From positions 124,001 through 188,000 of the forward strand of contig CBDDTF010000001.1 in NCBI GenBank assembly GCA_965233705.1: DNA of 64,000 nucleotides. The letters are read 5' to 3'. Position numbers and translations under genes: made by a program. This DNA is from Algihabitans sp965233705 (GTDB taxonomy: Bacteria; Pseudomonadota; Alphaproteobacteria; Kiloniellales; DSM-21159). Of the stretch, positions 42,334 through 50,142 are shown piece after piece (the first letter of the stretch is position 1; the number at the start of each line of letters is the position of its first letter). The notes beneath the pieces were generated by a model that saw nothing but the letters and a program-made list of their open reading frames with translations, did not search any database and had not been told where the DNA came from.

Positions 42334-43953
42334 TCAGCCGGCCTGCCCCTCGCGCGGCAGCACGAAGATCTGCCCCGGATAGATCAGATCGGGGTCGCGG
42401 ATCTGATCCGCATTGGCGTCGAAAATCACGGTATAGCGCGGCCCCGCGCCGTAGGTGCGCCGGGCGATGGTCCAGAGGTTGTTGCCCGGCTGGATCACCA
42501 CGAAGCGCTCCTCCGGGGCCAGATCGGCGGTCTCGAAAGCGGCGCGGGCGAAGGGCGACTCCACCCGCGCGGTAACCGTCCCCTCGGCATCGAGCTGGTC
42601 GATGCGCAGGGTGTAGAGGCCGGGCGCCACCTCGCGCTCCGGCGCCAGGCGCCAGCGGCCGTCGGCGCCGATCGTGGTCTCGCCCAGGGCCGCGTTGTCC
42701 AGATAGGCCACCACCCGCTGGCCCGGCTTGCCCTGGCCGGTAATCACCAGCGCGCCGTCGGGGTCGTAGTCGACCGCTTCCAGCCAGAGGCCGCCGGCGC
42801 TCTCGGCCGGCGCCGGCTCGGGAAGCTGCATCACCCGCGTCTCGCCCTGCGCGTCGGCCGGCACCTGCACCACCAGCGCGCCGGCGCCGGCAGGCGCGTC
42901 CCCGGGCTCCTGCCCCGGCTGCTGCGCGGCCTGGTCCGCGGCCTGCGGCGCCGCCTCGCCGCCCGCCGCCCGGCGTTCGGGCACCGAAAGCACCACCAGG
43001 TCGCCGCCGCGGCGGGTCTCGCCCTGCGGGTCCGTCGCCTCCAGCTCCAGGGCATAGTCACCCGGCGGCAGCGGACGCTCGGGCAGGAGCACGAACTCGC
43101 CGCGCGCATCGGCGCGGCCCCGCGCCACCTCCTCGCCGTCCTTGCGCACCACCACCTCGCTGCCGGGCGCGGCGCGGCCCGCCATCACGCTGGAGCCGTC
43201 GCGCTCGACGCGGACCACGTCGAAGGAGGGGCCGGCGTCGTCGCGCCCCGCCTCGGCCTCCTCGGCGGCCGTCTTCTCGGAAGCCGTCTCGCCAGAGGTC
43301 GTCTCGTCAGAGGTCGTCTCGTCAGAGGCCGGCGGGGCGGTGGCGCCGTCGGCCGCCCGCTCCCGCGCGGCCCCACCCCGTTCGGCCCCGAGCGGTTCGG
43401 CCCCGAGCGGTTCGGCCCCGTCCTGCGTGGGTCCCTCCTGCGCGGGTCCCTCCTGCGCGGGTCCGTCCTGCGCGGGCCCGTCGCCCTCGCGCTCCGCCGT
43501 CGGCGCTTCGGACCGCTCCGTCGCCTCGGGCCGCTCTCGAATCGTCTCCGACGGCTCAGGGGCCTGGCGCTGCGCCTGCGCCCGGGGAGCCTCCGGCCGC
43601 GCGTCCTCTTCGGCCAGCTCGCCCCGGGCCGCCTCGCCCTGGGCCGCCTCGCCCTGGGCCGCCTCGTCCTGGGCCGCCTCGTCCTGGGCCCTTCCGTCCT
43701 GCACCTCGTCATCGGCGCCCAGCCGATCGGGAGCGGGCTGAGCGGATCGGGAGGGCTCGGGCTCGGAAGGATCGGGAGGCGCGCGCCGCACGCTCTCGCC
43801 GGGCTCCGGCTCCTGGCGCGTCTCCGGCGCGGCGGGACGCTCGGCCTGCGGCACCGGCGCCGGGCTTTCCGGCCCCCGCAGCAGGAAGTACCACAGCCCC
43901 AGAGCCACGGCCGCGAGGAGCAGAACACCGAGAACCAGACCGCCGCGCTTCAC
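42334..43953 (-). CDS. LysM-domain membrane-anchored protein
   Basis: 539 residues from GTG 43953, which has AAGGAAGG 5 nt upstream and gives MKRGGLVLGVLLLAAVALGLWYFLL as an immediate membrane anchor; an upstream GTG at 44088 has no ribosome site and would add an Arg-rich cytoplasmic tail. Next comes about 270 residues of Glu/Ala/Asp/Pro-rich low complexity built from five-residue repeats. Then two Ig-like modules (VRVERDGSSVMAGRAAPGSEVVVRKDGEEVARG and LVITGQGKPGQRVVAYLDN), and a C-terminal LysM (VIQPGNNLWTIARRTYG, DPDLIYPGQIFVLP). It probably binds peptidoglycan from an inner-membrane anchor. This architecture is common in alphaproteobacteria and unassigned. Confidence 0.87.
   Translation of the reverse strand: MKRGGLVLGVLLLAAVALGLWYFLLRGPESPAPVPQAERPAAPETRQEPEPGESVRRAPPDPSEPEPSRSAQPAPDRLGADDEVQDGRAQDEAAQDEAAQGEAAQGEAARGELAEEDARPEAPRAQAQRQAPEPSETIRERPEATERSEAPTAEREGDGPAQDGPAQEGPAQEGPTQDGAEPLGAEPLGAERGGAARERAADGATAPPASDETTSDETTSGETASEKTAAEEAEAGRDDAGPSFDVVRVERDGSSVMAGRAAPGSEVVVRKDGEEVARGRADARGEFVLLPERPLPPGDYALELEATDPQGETRRGGDLVVLSVPERRAAGGEAAPQAADQAAQQPGQEPGDAPAGAGALVVQVPADAQGETRVMQLPEPAPAESAGGLWLEAVDYDPDGALVITGQGKPGQRVVAYLDNAALGETTIGADGRWRLAPEREVAPGLYTLRIDQLDAEGTVTARVESPFARAAFETADLAPEERFVVIQPGNNLWTIARRTYGAGPRYTVIFDANADQIRDPDLIYPGQIFVLPREGQAG
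43286..43685 (-). repeat. Four arrays of 15-bp repeats in LysM gene
   Basis: Within the low-complexity region lie separate 15-bp arrays: three copies of GTCTCGTCAGAGGTC type (43286-43330), two plus a partial of TTCGGCCCCGAGCGG (43381-43420), four of TCCTGCGCGGGTCCC type (43421-43480) and four of GGGCCGCCTCGCCCT type (43626-43685), as read on plus. Each unit is five codons (for example QDEAA or QEGPA). Confidence 0.9.
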
Positions 43954-44244
43954 CTGCACCTTCCTTCCCAGCGTCCCGCGCCGGCCGCCCCCCGCGCCGG
44001 CCGCCCTCCGCGCCGGCCGCCCTCTGCGGCGACGCGGAGGCGCCGGCGGGTCCTCGGGGCTTGTCGGCCGGGGACAGCCGTGTGACACAACGAAAACCTA
44101 GCTCGCCGCCGGGAGCGGCGCAATTGCGCGGCCGGAGCAATCCGCGCTCTGGTCGGCGGGCCCGCGGGACGCTAGGTTCCGGCGATCCGCCGGGCCTGTC
44201 CCGGCCGCCACCCCCGCCACGCCCCGAAGCTGGACAGTACCGAG

Positions 44245-44829
44245 ATGACCGAACCCTACACCCTCTGCCTCTACTGCGGCTCCTCGAACCGCGCCGACCC
44301 CGTCTTCTACGAGGCGGCGGCGGAGTTCGGGCGCGAGGTCGCGCGGCGCGGCTGGCGGCTGGTTTTCGGCGGCGGCCGGGTCGGGCTGATGGGCGCGGCG
44401 GCCGAGGCGGCGCTGGAGGCCGGCGGCGAGGTGATCGGCATCATCCCGGGCTTCCTGCACGAATTCGAGGTGGGCCACCACGGTGTCACCCGCCTGGAGG
44501 TCGTCGAGTCGATGCACATCCGCAAGATGCGCATGTTCGAGCTGTCCGACGCCTTCTGCATCCTGCCCGGCGGCCTGGGCACCCTGGACGAGACCTTCGA
44601 AATCCTGACCTGGCGACAACTGGCGCTGCACGACAAGCCGGTGGTCCTGGCCAACCTCAAGGGCTTCTGGGACCCGCTCCTGGCCCTGATCGAGGCCCAA
44701 TGCGCCGCCAACCTGGTGCGCCCCGAACATGCCGCCCTGCTGCGCTCGGTCGACAGTATTCCCGCCCTCTTCGAGGCGCTCGGCCGGCGCGGCGAGGCGG
44801 TCACCGGAGCCACCTCGAAGTTCCAGTGA
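44245..44829 (+). CDS. LOG-family (TIGR00730) nucleotide phosphoribohydrolase
   Basis: 194 residues. YTLCLYCGSSNRADPVF start, VFGGGRVGLMGAAA and CILPGGLGTLDETFEILTWRQL are the defining motifs of the LOG/TIGR00730 Rossmann family. Plant and bacterial members hydrolyse cytokinin riboside monophosphates, or purine monophosphates more generally, to base plus ribose-5-phosphate. In most bacteria the role is unknown and probably nucleotide salvage. It stands alone, convergent with the glutamate mutase gene. Confidence 0.92.
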   Translation: MTEPYTLCLYCGSSNRADPVFYEAAAEFGREVARRGWRLVFGGGRVGLMGAAAEAALEAGGEVIGIIPGFLHEFEVGHHGVTRLEVVESMHIRKMRMFELSDAFCILPGGLGTLDETFEILTWRQLALHDKPVVLANLKGFWDPLLALIEAQCAANLVRPEHAALLRSVDSIPALFEALGRRGEAVTGATSKFQ

Positions 44830-44860
44830 CCGGCGGCCGTCCGGCGCTCGGCGCGCCGGC

Positions 44861-46783
44861 TCAGCCGGCCAGGGGCCAGGCCTCGTACTGGCCGTTGGCG
44901 ACCTGCAGCACGTCGCGCTCGATCAACCGGTAGCCCTGCTCCGGACGCAGCCGCTCCTGGCGCCGGCGCTCGGTCATCGCCTCGGCGTGGAAGCGCCGCG
45001 TCTCGGCATCGAACGGCAGCCGGCCGCAATCGAGGAAGCGCACCGCCCGGTCCGGGCCGCGCGCACACATGGCCTCGCCACGGTTGTGGATCGAGGGGGC
45101 GAAGGGGATGTCCAGCACGCCGGTGCGGAAGCCCTCGACCACGCCGGCGGCCAGGTTGCCCTTGCCCAGCGCGATCACCGCCTCGACGATCGCCAGGGTC
45201 TCGCGCCGGATGCGCGCCATTTCGCGCTGCACGGCGCCCGCGTCGACCCGCAGGTCCCGGGCCATCTCGATGCCGCGCCGGCTGGCCACCAGCCCGGCGA
45301 TGTTGTCGGCCATCGAGGGGATCTTGAAGGCCTCCACCGCCGTCTTGGTCATCATCCGCGTCGCGCCCGACAGCGCCGCGGTGACGGAAGACTGGCAAAT
45401 CAGCTCCTCGGCCTGGGTCGCCACGCCGGGAAAGGCGGCCATGTACTGGTGATAGACCGCGCTGACCCGGACCTGGCCGAAGCCGAAGTTCTCCAGCACC
45501 TCGCGGGCGAGCGGCGCGATCGAGCGGATCGCCGCGACGTCCTGGGTCCGACAGCCCTGCTCGGCCCAGCCCAGGCTGACCGCCTGCACCCCCTGCTGCG
45601 CCGCCAGCACGGCTTCCAGAATACCGGTGGCGATCGCCAGGCAGGGTGGCACCAGCGTCGCCGTCAGGGTGCCGAAGAACTCGCGGTCGATCACCAGGCC
45701 GAACTTCTCGGCATAGTGTCCCACCAGGCGGTCGACGTAGCGCCACGCCGTCACGCTCTCGGCCAGGGGATAGTCGCGGTAGTAGGGCAGGTTGTAGCAG
45801 ATCGGCCCGCCCTCGTAGGCCGTGACCCCGCCGGCCAGGGAGACTTCGCAGAGCAGCCGCGGATCGCGGGTGGAGTGGCGCGTCTGCAGCGGCAGCGCGA
45901 TGGCGCTGGCGATGCGGCGCAGCGGCACGACGCCGTGGTTGACCACGGGAAAGCCGTTCATCGTCGCATAGCCGTGGCGCGTCGACTCGCGCAGCGCCTC
46001 CTCGGCGAAGGGATAGTTGTTGTTGCGGGTGTAGGAGTCGACCTGGAAGGCCAGCACCCGGGCGCCGGCCTGCTTGTAGGCGCGCATCAGGCCGAGCTGC
46101 TCGCGCTCGCCCGGCACGCCGACGCGCGGCTGCACCAGGATCGGCGCGTCGCCGGCATCGACCCGGGCCTGCAGGGCGCTCCAGTTGGGCTGCCGCCGCA
46201 GGAAGGCGGCATTGTCCTCGAGATCGCGCGCGCCGGCCCCGGTCGGCCAGTGCTGCAGCACCTGACGCCGCTCGTTGGTCAGCTCCGGCTCGCTCATGCG
46301 CGCGTCGGACAGCCAGGAGGGCACCAGGGGCCTGCGCTGGCCCGCGCGCTCGCGCACAGCCTGGGGAATGCGCACCGGCTGCACCTCGCCGAGGGCGCGC
46401 GCCACGGCCTCCAGCACCACCTCGATGGTCACGAAGCCCAGGAAGACCTCGTGGAAGCCGAGCGCGCGGAACAGCCGCTCGCCGCCCACCAGGTCCTCGA
46501 CCACCGGGTTGCCGCCCAGGAACCAGACGGGCTGCGGCTCCTCGCCGTGGCGCAGCCGCAGTTCGGGGAAGCTCTTCAGGTAGCTGCGCGCATGGCCGTC
46601 CATGCAGGAGACCATCACGAGATTGACCGCCGAGGCGTAGGTCCAGAAGATCTCGATCGGGTTCTGGGTGCCGATGTAGAGCACCTCGTAGCCACGCGCG
46701 CTCAGCGCCTGCCGGAGGATGTGCAGGCCGACCGAGTGGGAATCGCCGCCCAGCCCGCCGAGAAGCACCGAGTGACGCAGCAT
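44861..46783 (-). CDS. Single-chain glutamate mutase (S-E fusion), B12-dependent
   Basis: 640 residues from ATG 46783, behind GAGGGGGC. The N-terminal ~115 residues are a cobalamin-binding domain: GGLGGDSHSVG gives the DxHxxG motif (Asp14, His16, Gly19), then Ser59 (VSCM) and Gly90-Gly91 at the expected spacing. Residues about 165-640 match the catalytic epsilon subunit: LIQPRVGV-like VQPRVGVPGEREQ, FQVDSYTRNNNYPFAEEAL, MNGFPVVNHGVVPLRR, TRHSTRDPRLLCE. Glutamate mutase turns L-glutamate into (2S,3S)-3-methylaspartate; normally the two subunits are separate proteins. Fermentation genes such as methylaspartate ammonia-lyase are absent. As the last gene of an ACP/adenylation operon beside pse genes, it probably has a biosynthetic role. 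Exact substrate is inferred. Confidence 0.87.
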   Translation of the reverse strand: MLRHSVLLGGLGGDSHSVGLHILRQALSARGYEVLYIGTQNPIEIFWTYASAVNLVMVSCMDGHARSYLKSFPELRLRHGEEPQPVWFLGGNPVVEDLVGGERLFRALGFHEVFLGFVTIEVVLEAVARALGEVQPVRIPQAVRERAGQRRPLVPSWLSDARMSEPELTNERRQVLQHWPTGAGARDLEDNAAFLRRQPNWSALQARVDAGDAPILVQPRVGVPGEREQLGLMRAYKQAGARVLAFQVDSYTRNNNYPFAEEALRESTRHGYATMNGFPVVNHGVVPLRRIASAIALPLQTRHSTRDPRLLCEVSLAGGVTAYEGGPICYNLPYYRDYPLAESVTAWRYVDRLVGHYAEKFGLVIDREFFGTLTATLVPPCLAIATGILEAVLAAQQGVQAVSLGWAEQGCRTQDVAAIRSIAPLAREVLENFGFGQVRVSAVYHQYMAAFPGVATQAEELICQSSVTAALSGATRMMTKTAVEAFKIPSMADNIAGLVASRRGIEMARDLRVDAGAVQREMARIRRETLAIVEAVIALGKGNLAAGVVEGFRTGVLDIPFAPSIHNRGEAMCARGPDRAVRFLDCGRLPFDAETRRFHAEAMTERRRQERLRPEQGYRLIERDVLQVANGQYEAWPLAG

Positions 46784-46796
46784 CGGGCCCGCCCCC

Positions 46797-47468
46797 TCAG
46801 GCCGGCTTGCGCGCGGTGACGAAGTTCCAGGCCACCACCGTGCCGTCCTCGGCCGGGTGGTCCACCGACTGCACCATCTTGACCACCTGCTCCACCTCGA
46901 AGGCGCCGAACAGCGCCCGCGCCTCGGCGCTGGTGGTGAAGTGCAGCAGGCCGGCGTTCTCCAGGCGGGTGCCGCAGTTCTCATAGTCGCCGCCGCCCAG
47001 CGGCGTGCCGCTGTCCTTGGCGCTGCTGTCGCGATTGAGCAGGGTCGAGTAGACCAGTCCGCCGGGCTTGAGCACCCGCCTGACCTCCTGCAGCAGCGCA
47101 GGAATCTCGGCGCCCGGATTGCAGGTCAGCGCGCCGCGGTCGATGACGCCGTCGAAGGTCCCCGCCGCGTAGGGCAGCGCCTCGAAAGTCGCCTGCCGCA
47201 CCGTGTCGTTGGCGAAACCCTCCAGGGCCAGGCGCTGCCGGGCGATCTCGACCGACTCCGCGGCGCCGTCGACGCCGTGGTAGTCGAAGCCCTCGCGCGC
47301 CAGGAACAGCAGGTGGTGGGCGCCGCCGCAGCCGAGGTCGAGCAGCCGCACGGCGCCGCGGTCCTCGGCCCGGCCGAAGTGGCGCAGCACGAAGGTGACC
47401 ACGTCGGTGAAGGGGTAGCTGTTGTAGCGCCCGTGGTAATAGCGCTTGTCCCATTCGGTCTGCTGCAT
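46797..47468 (-). CDS. Class I SAM-dependent methyltransferase
   Basis: 223 residues. VRLLDLGCGGAHHLLFLAREGFDYHGVD is the SAM-binding motif I and the following acidic position; FDGVIDRGALTCN and VRRVLKPGGLVYSTLLNR are motifs IV-VI. The start WDKRYYHGRYNSYPF is reminiscent of small-molecule N- or O-methyltransferases. It lies 13 nt before the mutase and 10 nt after the AAC(3)-like gene in the operon. It probably methylates the acyl precursor or the finished sugar substituent, as methyltransferases do in other Pse-modification loci. Confidence 0.9.
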   Translation of the reverse strand: MQQTEWDKRYYHGRYNSYPFTDVVTFVLRHFGRAEDRGAVRLLDLGCGGAHHLLFLAREGFDYHGVDGAAESVEIARQRLALEGFANDTVRQATFEALPYAAGTFDGVIDRGALTCNPGAEIPALLQEVRRVLKPGGLVYSTLLNRDSSAKDSGTPLGGGDYENCGTRLENAGLLHFTTSAEARALFGAFEVEQVVKMVQSVDHPAEDGTVVAWNFVTARKPA

Positions 47469-47478
47469 TGGCGTCTCG

Positions 47479-48264
47479 CTAAAGGCTGGCGGCCGCGCCC
47501 TGCTCGGCCGGCGACGGGAAGCGGATGAGGGCGTGCGGGTCGCGCGCCAGGCAGGCCTCGGCCACCCGCACCACGCAGCGCGCGGTGGTCAGCCGGTGCA
47601 GGCCGTAGCCGAAGCGCGCAGTGCGGCAGGCGGGGTCGGCCTCGATGGCCGCGCCGACGCGGCTGCGGTCGTTGACGAAGTTGCGGTCGCGGTCGCGCAC
47701 GCAGTGCACCGCCGCATCGGCGAAGAGCCGGCCGGCGTCGCGGGTCTGCCCGGTGAAGCGCTTGTCGTAGCGGTAGGGCACCTGGCGCATCCGCTCGACC
47801 TGCATGAACAGCGGCAGAGCGGTGAAGTCGACGCCCAGCAGCAGGATCTGGGCGTCGGCCTGGACCAGGCGGTCGTAGAAGGTGTCCGGGCCGAAGCTGA
47901 GCTCCCCCTCGCGGCGCAGGAAGGCCGCCGCCTCCGGCCCGATCCCGGCGTTCGAGAAGTTGGGGTCGAGGCTGCGCCGCCCTTCGGCATGGCCGCGCAC
48001 CAGGTCGCCCAGCGCGCCGACGGTGGAGGGGCTGGCCTGGCGGTCGTAGATCCGGCCGTCGAAGTAGCTGTAGGTGAAACTCGGCGCGAAGAGCGTGCCC
48101 GCCGGCCCCAGGGCGTCGAGCAGGCCGCCGAGTAGGTCGTGGGCCGGCGAGACCGCCGGCCGGCCCAGGCTGGGCAGGAAGCTGTGGCAGAGCAGCGGCC
48201 GCCCGGGGTCGACCCCCAGCGCGCGCCAGAAGGCGGCCAGTTCCGTGCGCTCGGCCCGCTTCAT
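47479..48264 (-). CDS. AAC(3)-like acyltransferase
   Basis: 261 residues. It matches the aminoglycoside 3-N-acetyltransferase fold: LLCHSFLPSLGRP (VHSS-like start), GTLFAPSFTYSYFDG, LDPNFSNAGIGPEAAAFLRRE and LLGVDFTALPLFMQVE. Members beside nonulosonic-acid genes act in surface glycan modification rather than drug resistance. In this operon it is the best candidate to transfer an acyl group from the ACP to an amino-sugar. The ATG overlaps the ligase stop by 4 nt. Confidence 0.88.
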   Translation of the reverse strand: MKRAERTELAAFWRALGVDPGRPLLCHSFLPSLGRPAVSPAHDLLGGLLDALGPAGTLFAPSFTYSYFDGRIYDRQASPSTVGALGDLVRGHAEGRRSLDPNFSNAGIGPEAAAFLRREGELSFGPDTFYDRLVQADAQILLLGVDFTALPLFMQVERMRQVPYRYDKRFTGQTRDAGRLFADAAVHCVRDRDRNFVNDRSRVGAAIEADPACRTARFGYGLHRLTTARCVVRVAEACLARDPHALIRFPSPAEQGAAASL

Positions 48265-49853
48265 GCGCCGGCCTCCGCCGGCTGCGGCGCCGCGCCGTCA
48301 TCCGACCGCTCGCCCCAGAGCGCGCGCAGCGCGCCGTAGTCGGTCTTGCCGTTCTGGTTGAGCGGTAGGGCCGGCAGCGACAGCAGTTCGGCCGGCACGG
48401 CGTAGTAGGGCAGCAGCTTGGCGAGCTGGCGGCGCAGCCTGGCCGTCTCCACCGCAGCGCCCTCGTAGAGATCGTAGGCCAGCACGATGCGCTGGCCGCC
48501 TTCGGGATCGTCCACCCCGAAGGCGGCGGCGTGGCGCAGCCCCGGCACGGTCATCGCCGCCTCCTCCACCTCGGAGGGGCTGACGCGGTAGCCCTTGGCC
48601 TTGATCTGGCTGTCGGCGCGGCCGTGGAAGTAGAGGAAGCCGTCGGCGTCGCGCGAGACCAGGTCGCCCGAGCGCACCGCCGGCTCGCCGCGCGTGCCCG
48701 GTCCGCCGGTCGGCAGCTCGACGAACTTGGCCTTGGTCAGGGCCGGATCGTTGAGGTAGCCGTAGCTGACGAAGGCGCCGCGGTGGTAGAGTTCGCCCAC
48801 CTGGCCCGGCGGACAGGGTTGCAGGTGCTCGTCCAGCACCAGCAGCTCCACCTCCGGCACCGCCTTGCCTATGGAGCCGATGCGCCGGAACAGCTCCTCG
48901 GCCGGCAGGTAGGCGGAGCGGAAGCTCTCCGTGAGGCCGTACATGATGATGATCTCGGCCGTCGGGAAGAAGTCGCTCAGCCGGCGCAGCAACGGCTCGG
49001 GATGCGGCCCGCCGGCGGTGGTGATGTAGCGCAGCCTGGGGAAGCTGGGCCGCGTCTCGGCCTTGAGATAGCGGTCCTCCAGCATGCGCGGCCAGACCGA
49101 GGGCACGGCGGCGAGGCCGGTGATCTCCTCCGCGCGCAGCACGTCGAACAGGTCCTGCGGGAAGGCGTAGGAGAAGATCACCGCGCAGGCGCCGGTGTGG
49201 ACGGCGCTCAGCACCTGGTTGAGGCCGTAGTCGAAGCTGAACGGCAGGATGCACAGCAGCCGATCCGCCGGCGTGATCTTCAGGTAGCCGGAGACGATGC
49301 GCGCGCCGTCGGTCAGGGTGCGGTGCGGCAGCACCACCCCCTTCGGCCGCCCGGTCGAACCGGAGGTATAGATCAGGCAGCCCACGTCGGTGGGGATGCT
49401 GGCGGTCTCGGCCTCCGCCACGCGGCGTCCGGCGGTCGGCGGGTCGGCCTGCGGATCGCGGCCGAGGGCGTCGACGGCGAGCGTCCCGCCGCCACGGTCG
49501 CCCAGAATGCCAGCCAGCGCGTCGACCTGGCGCGGCCCGGCGATCGCCGCCCGCGCGTCGCAGTCGGAGACCTGGTGCAGAATCTGCTCGCGCTTCAGGT
49601 GCGGGTTGATCAGCGTGAAGGCGGCATCGGCCAGCGCCGCGGCGAACAGGCCGACGACCTGGGCCGGGCTGTGGTCGGCGGCGATCGCCACCACGTCGCC
49701 GCGCGCCACGCCGCAAGCGCGCAGGCGGTCGCGCAGCGCCAGCGCGCGGTCGAACAGCGCCTGCGCCGTCAGCGTCTCGCCCTGGTAGCGCAGCAGCGGC
49801 GCCTCGGGCGTGGCCGCGACGCGGCGGCAGAGAAGCTCGGCGAGGTTCCTCAT
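48261..49853 (-). CDS. AMP-forming acyl/aminoacyl adenylation enzyme
   Basis: 530 residues, a stand-alone ANL-family enzyme. Core motifs: LIYTSGSTGRPKGVVLPH (A3), MYGLTESF (A5), SGDLVSRDADGFLYFHGRADSQIKAKGYRVSPSEVE (A7-A8) and LPLNQNGKTDY with the catalytic Lys (A10). It activates a carboxylic or amino acid with ATP and would load it on the ACP encoded 4 nt upstream (ATGA overlap). The specificity pocket cannot be read by eye; glutamate or a methylaspartate-like acid would suit the mutase, and a glycerate-like acid would suit known Pse decorations. Confidence 0.92.
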   Translation of the reverse strand: MRNLAELLCRRVAATPEAPLLRYQGETLTAQALFDRALALRDRLRACGVARGDVVAIAADHSPAQVVGLFAAALADAAFTLINPHLKREQILHQVSDCDARAAIAGPRQVDALAGILGDRGGGTLAVDALGRDPQADPPTAGRRVAEAETASIPTDVGCLIYTSGSTGRPKGVVLPHRTLTDGARIVSGYLKITPADRLLCILPFSFDYGLNQVLSAVHTGACAVIFSYAFPQDLFDVLRAEEITGLAAVPSVWPRMLEDRYLKAETRPSFPRLRYITTAGGPHPEPLLRRLSDFFPTAEIIIMYGLTESFRSAYLPAEELFRRIGSIGKAVPEVELLVLDEHLQPCPPGQVGELYHRGAFVSYGYLNDPALTKAKFVELPTGGPGTRGEPAVRSGDLVSRDADGFLYFHGRADSQIKAKGYRVSPSEVEEAAMTVPGLRHAAAFGVDDPEGGQRIVLAYDLYEGAAVETARLRRQLAKLLPYYAVPAELLSLPALPLNQNGKTDYGALRALWGERSDDGAAPQPAEAGA

Positions 49854-50137
49854 GGCTCCGGCCGCAAAGCCGCCCGGCGCAGACCGGCCAGGGTGGCGGC
49901 GATCGCCTGCAGGCTGGCGAAGTTCTCCTTGCGCAGCGTCTCCGGCGCGAAGGCGATGGCGTAGCGCTCCTCCAGCGCCGCCACCACCTCGACCACGGCG
50001 TAGGAGTCCATCACCCCCTCCTCCCAGAGGTCGGCGGCCGGATTGTCGGGCAGCTCCGGCAGCACCTCGGCGAGGCAAGCACGTAGCTCCGGCTCGACCG
50101 GCAGCGCGCTGGCGGCAGGTGCGGCGGTCACGGTCAT
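49850..50137 (-). CDS. Acyl/peptidyl carrier protein
   Basis: 95 residues from ATG 50137, with AAGGA 10 nt upstream; a GTG at 50146 that overlaps the previous stop as GTGA would add three residues. Acidic four-helix carrier protein with EEGVMDSYAVVEVVAALEE; Ser45 is the phosphopantetheine site. It is a dedicated carrier rather than the fatty-acid AcpP, whose usual fab neighbours are missing. The stop overlaps the adenylation gene. Confidence 0.88.
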   Translation of the reverse strand: MTVTAAPAASALPVEPELRACLAEVLPELPDNPAADLWEEGVMDSYAVVEVVAALEERYAIAFAPETLRKENFASLQAIAATLAGLRRAALRPEP

Positions 50138-50142
50138 GGGCG

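Noticed and set aside
43959..44088. N-terminal extension of the LysM protein
   Set aside because: The GTG at 44088 has no ribosome site and the extension is Arg/Pro/Gly low complexity; GTG 43953 with AAGGAAGG gives an immediate membrane anchor.
44861..46783. Glutamate fermentation (methylaspartate pathway)
   Set aside because: No methylaspartate ammonia-lyase, citramalate genes or mutase activator nearby; neighbours are carrier protein and sugar genes.
46784..46796. Cobalamin riboswitch in front of the mutase
   Set aside because: Only 13 nt separate the mutase from the preceding gene, and the operon leader near 51600-51780 shows no B12-box-like conserved core by eye.
47479..48264. Aminoglycoside resistance gene
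   Set aside because: The AAC(3) fold is clear, but the tight operon with ACP, adenylation enzyme and Pse genes indicates glycan acylation; no resistance-cassette context.
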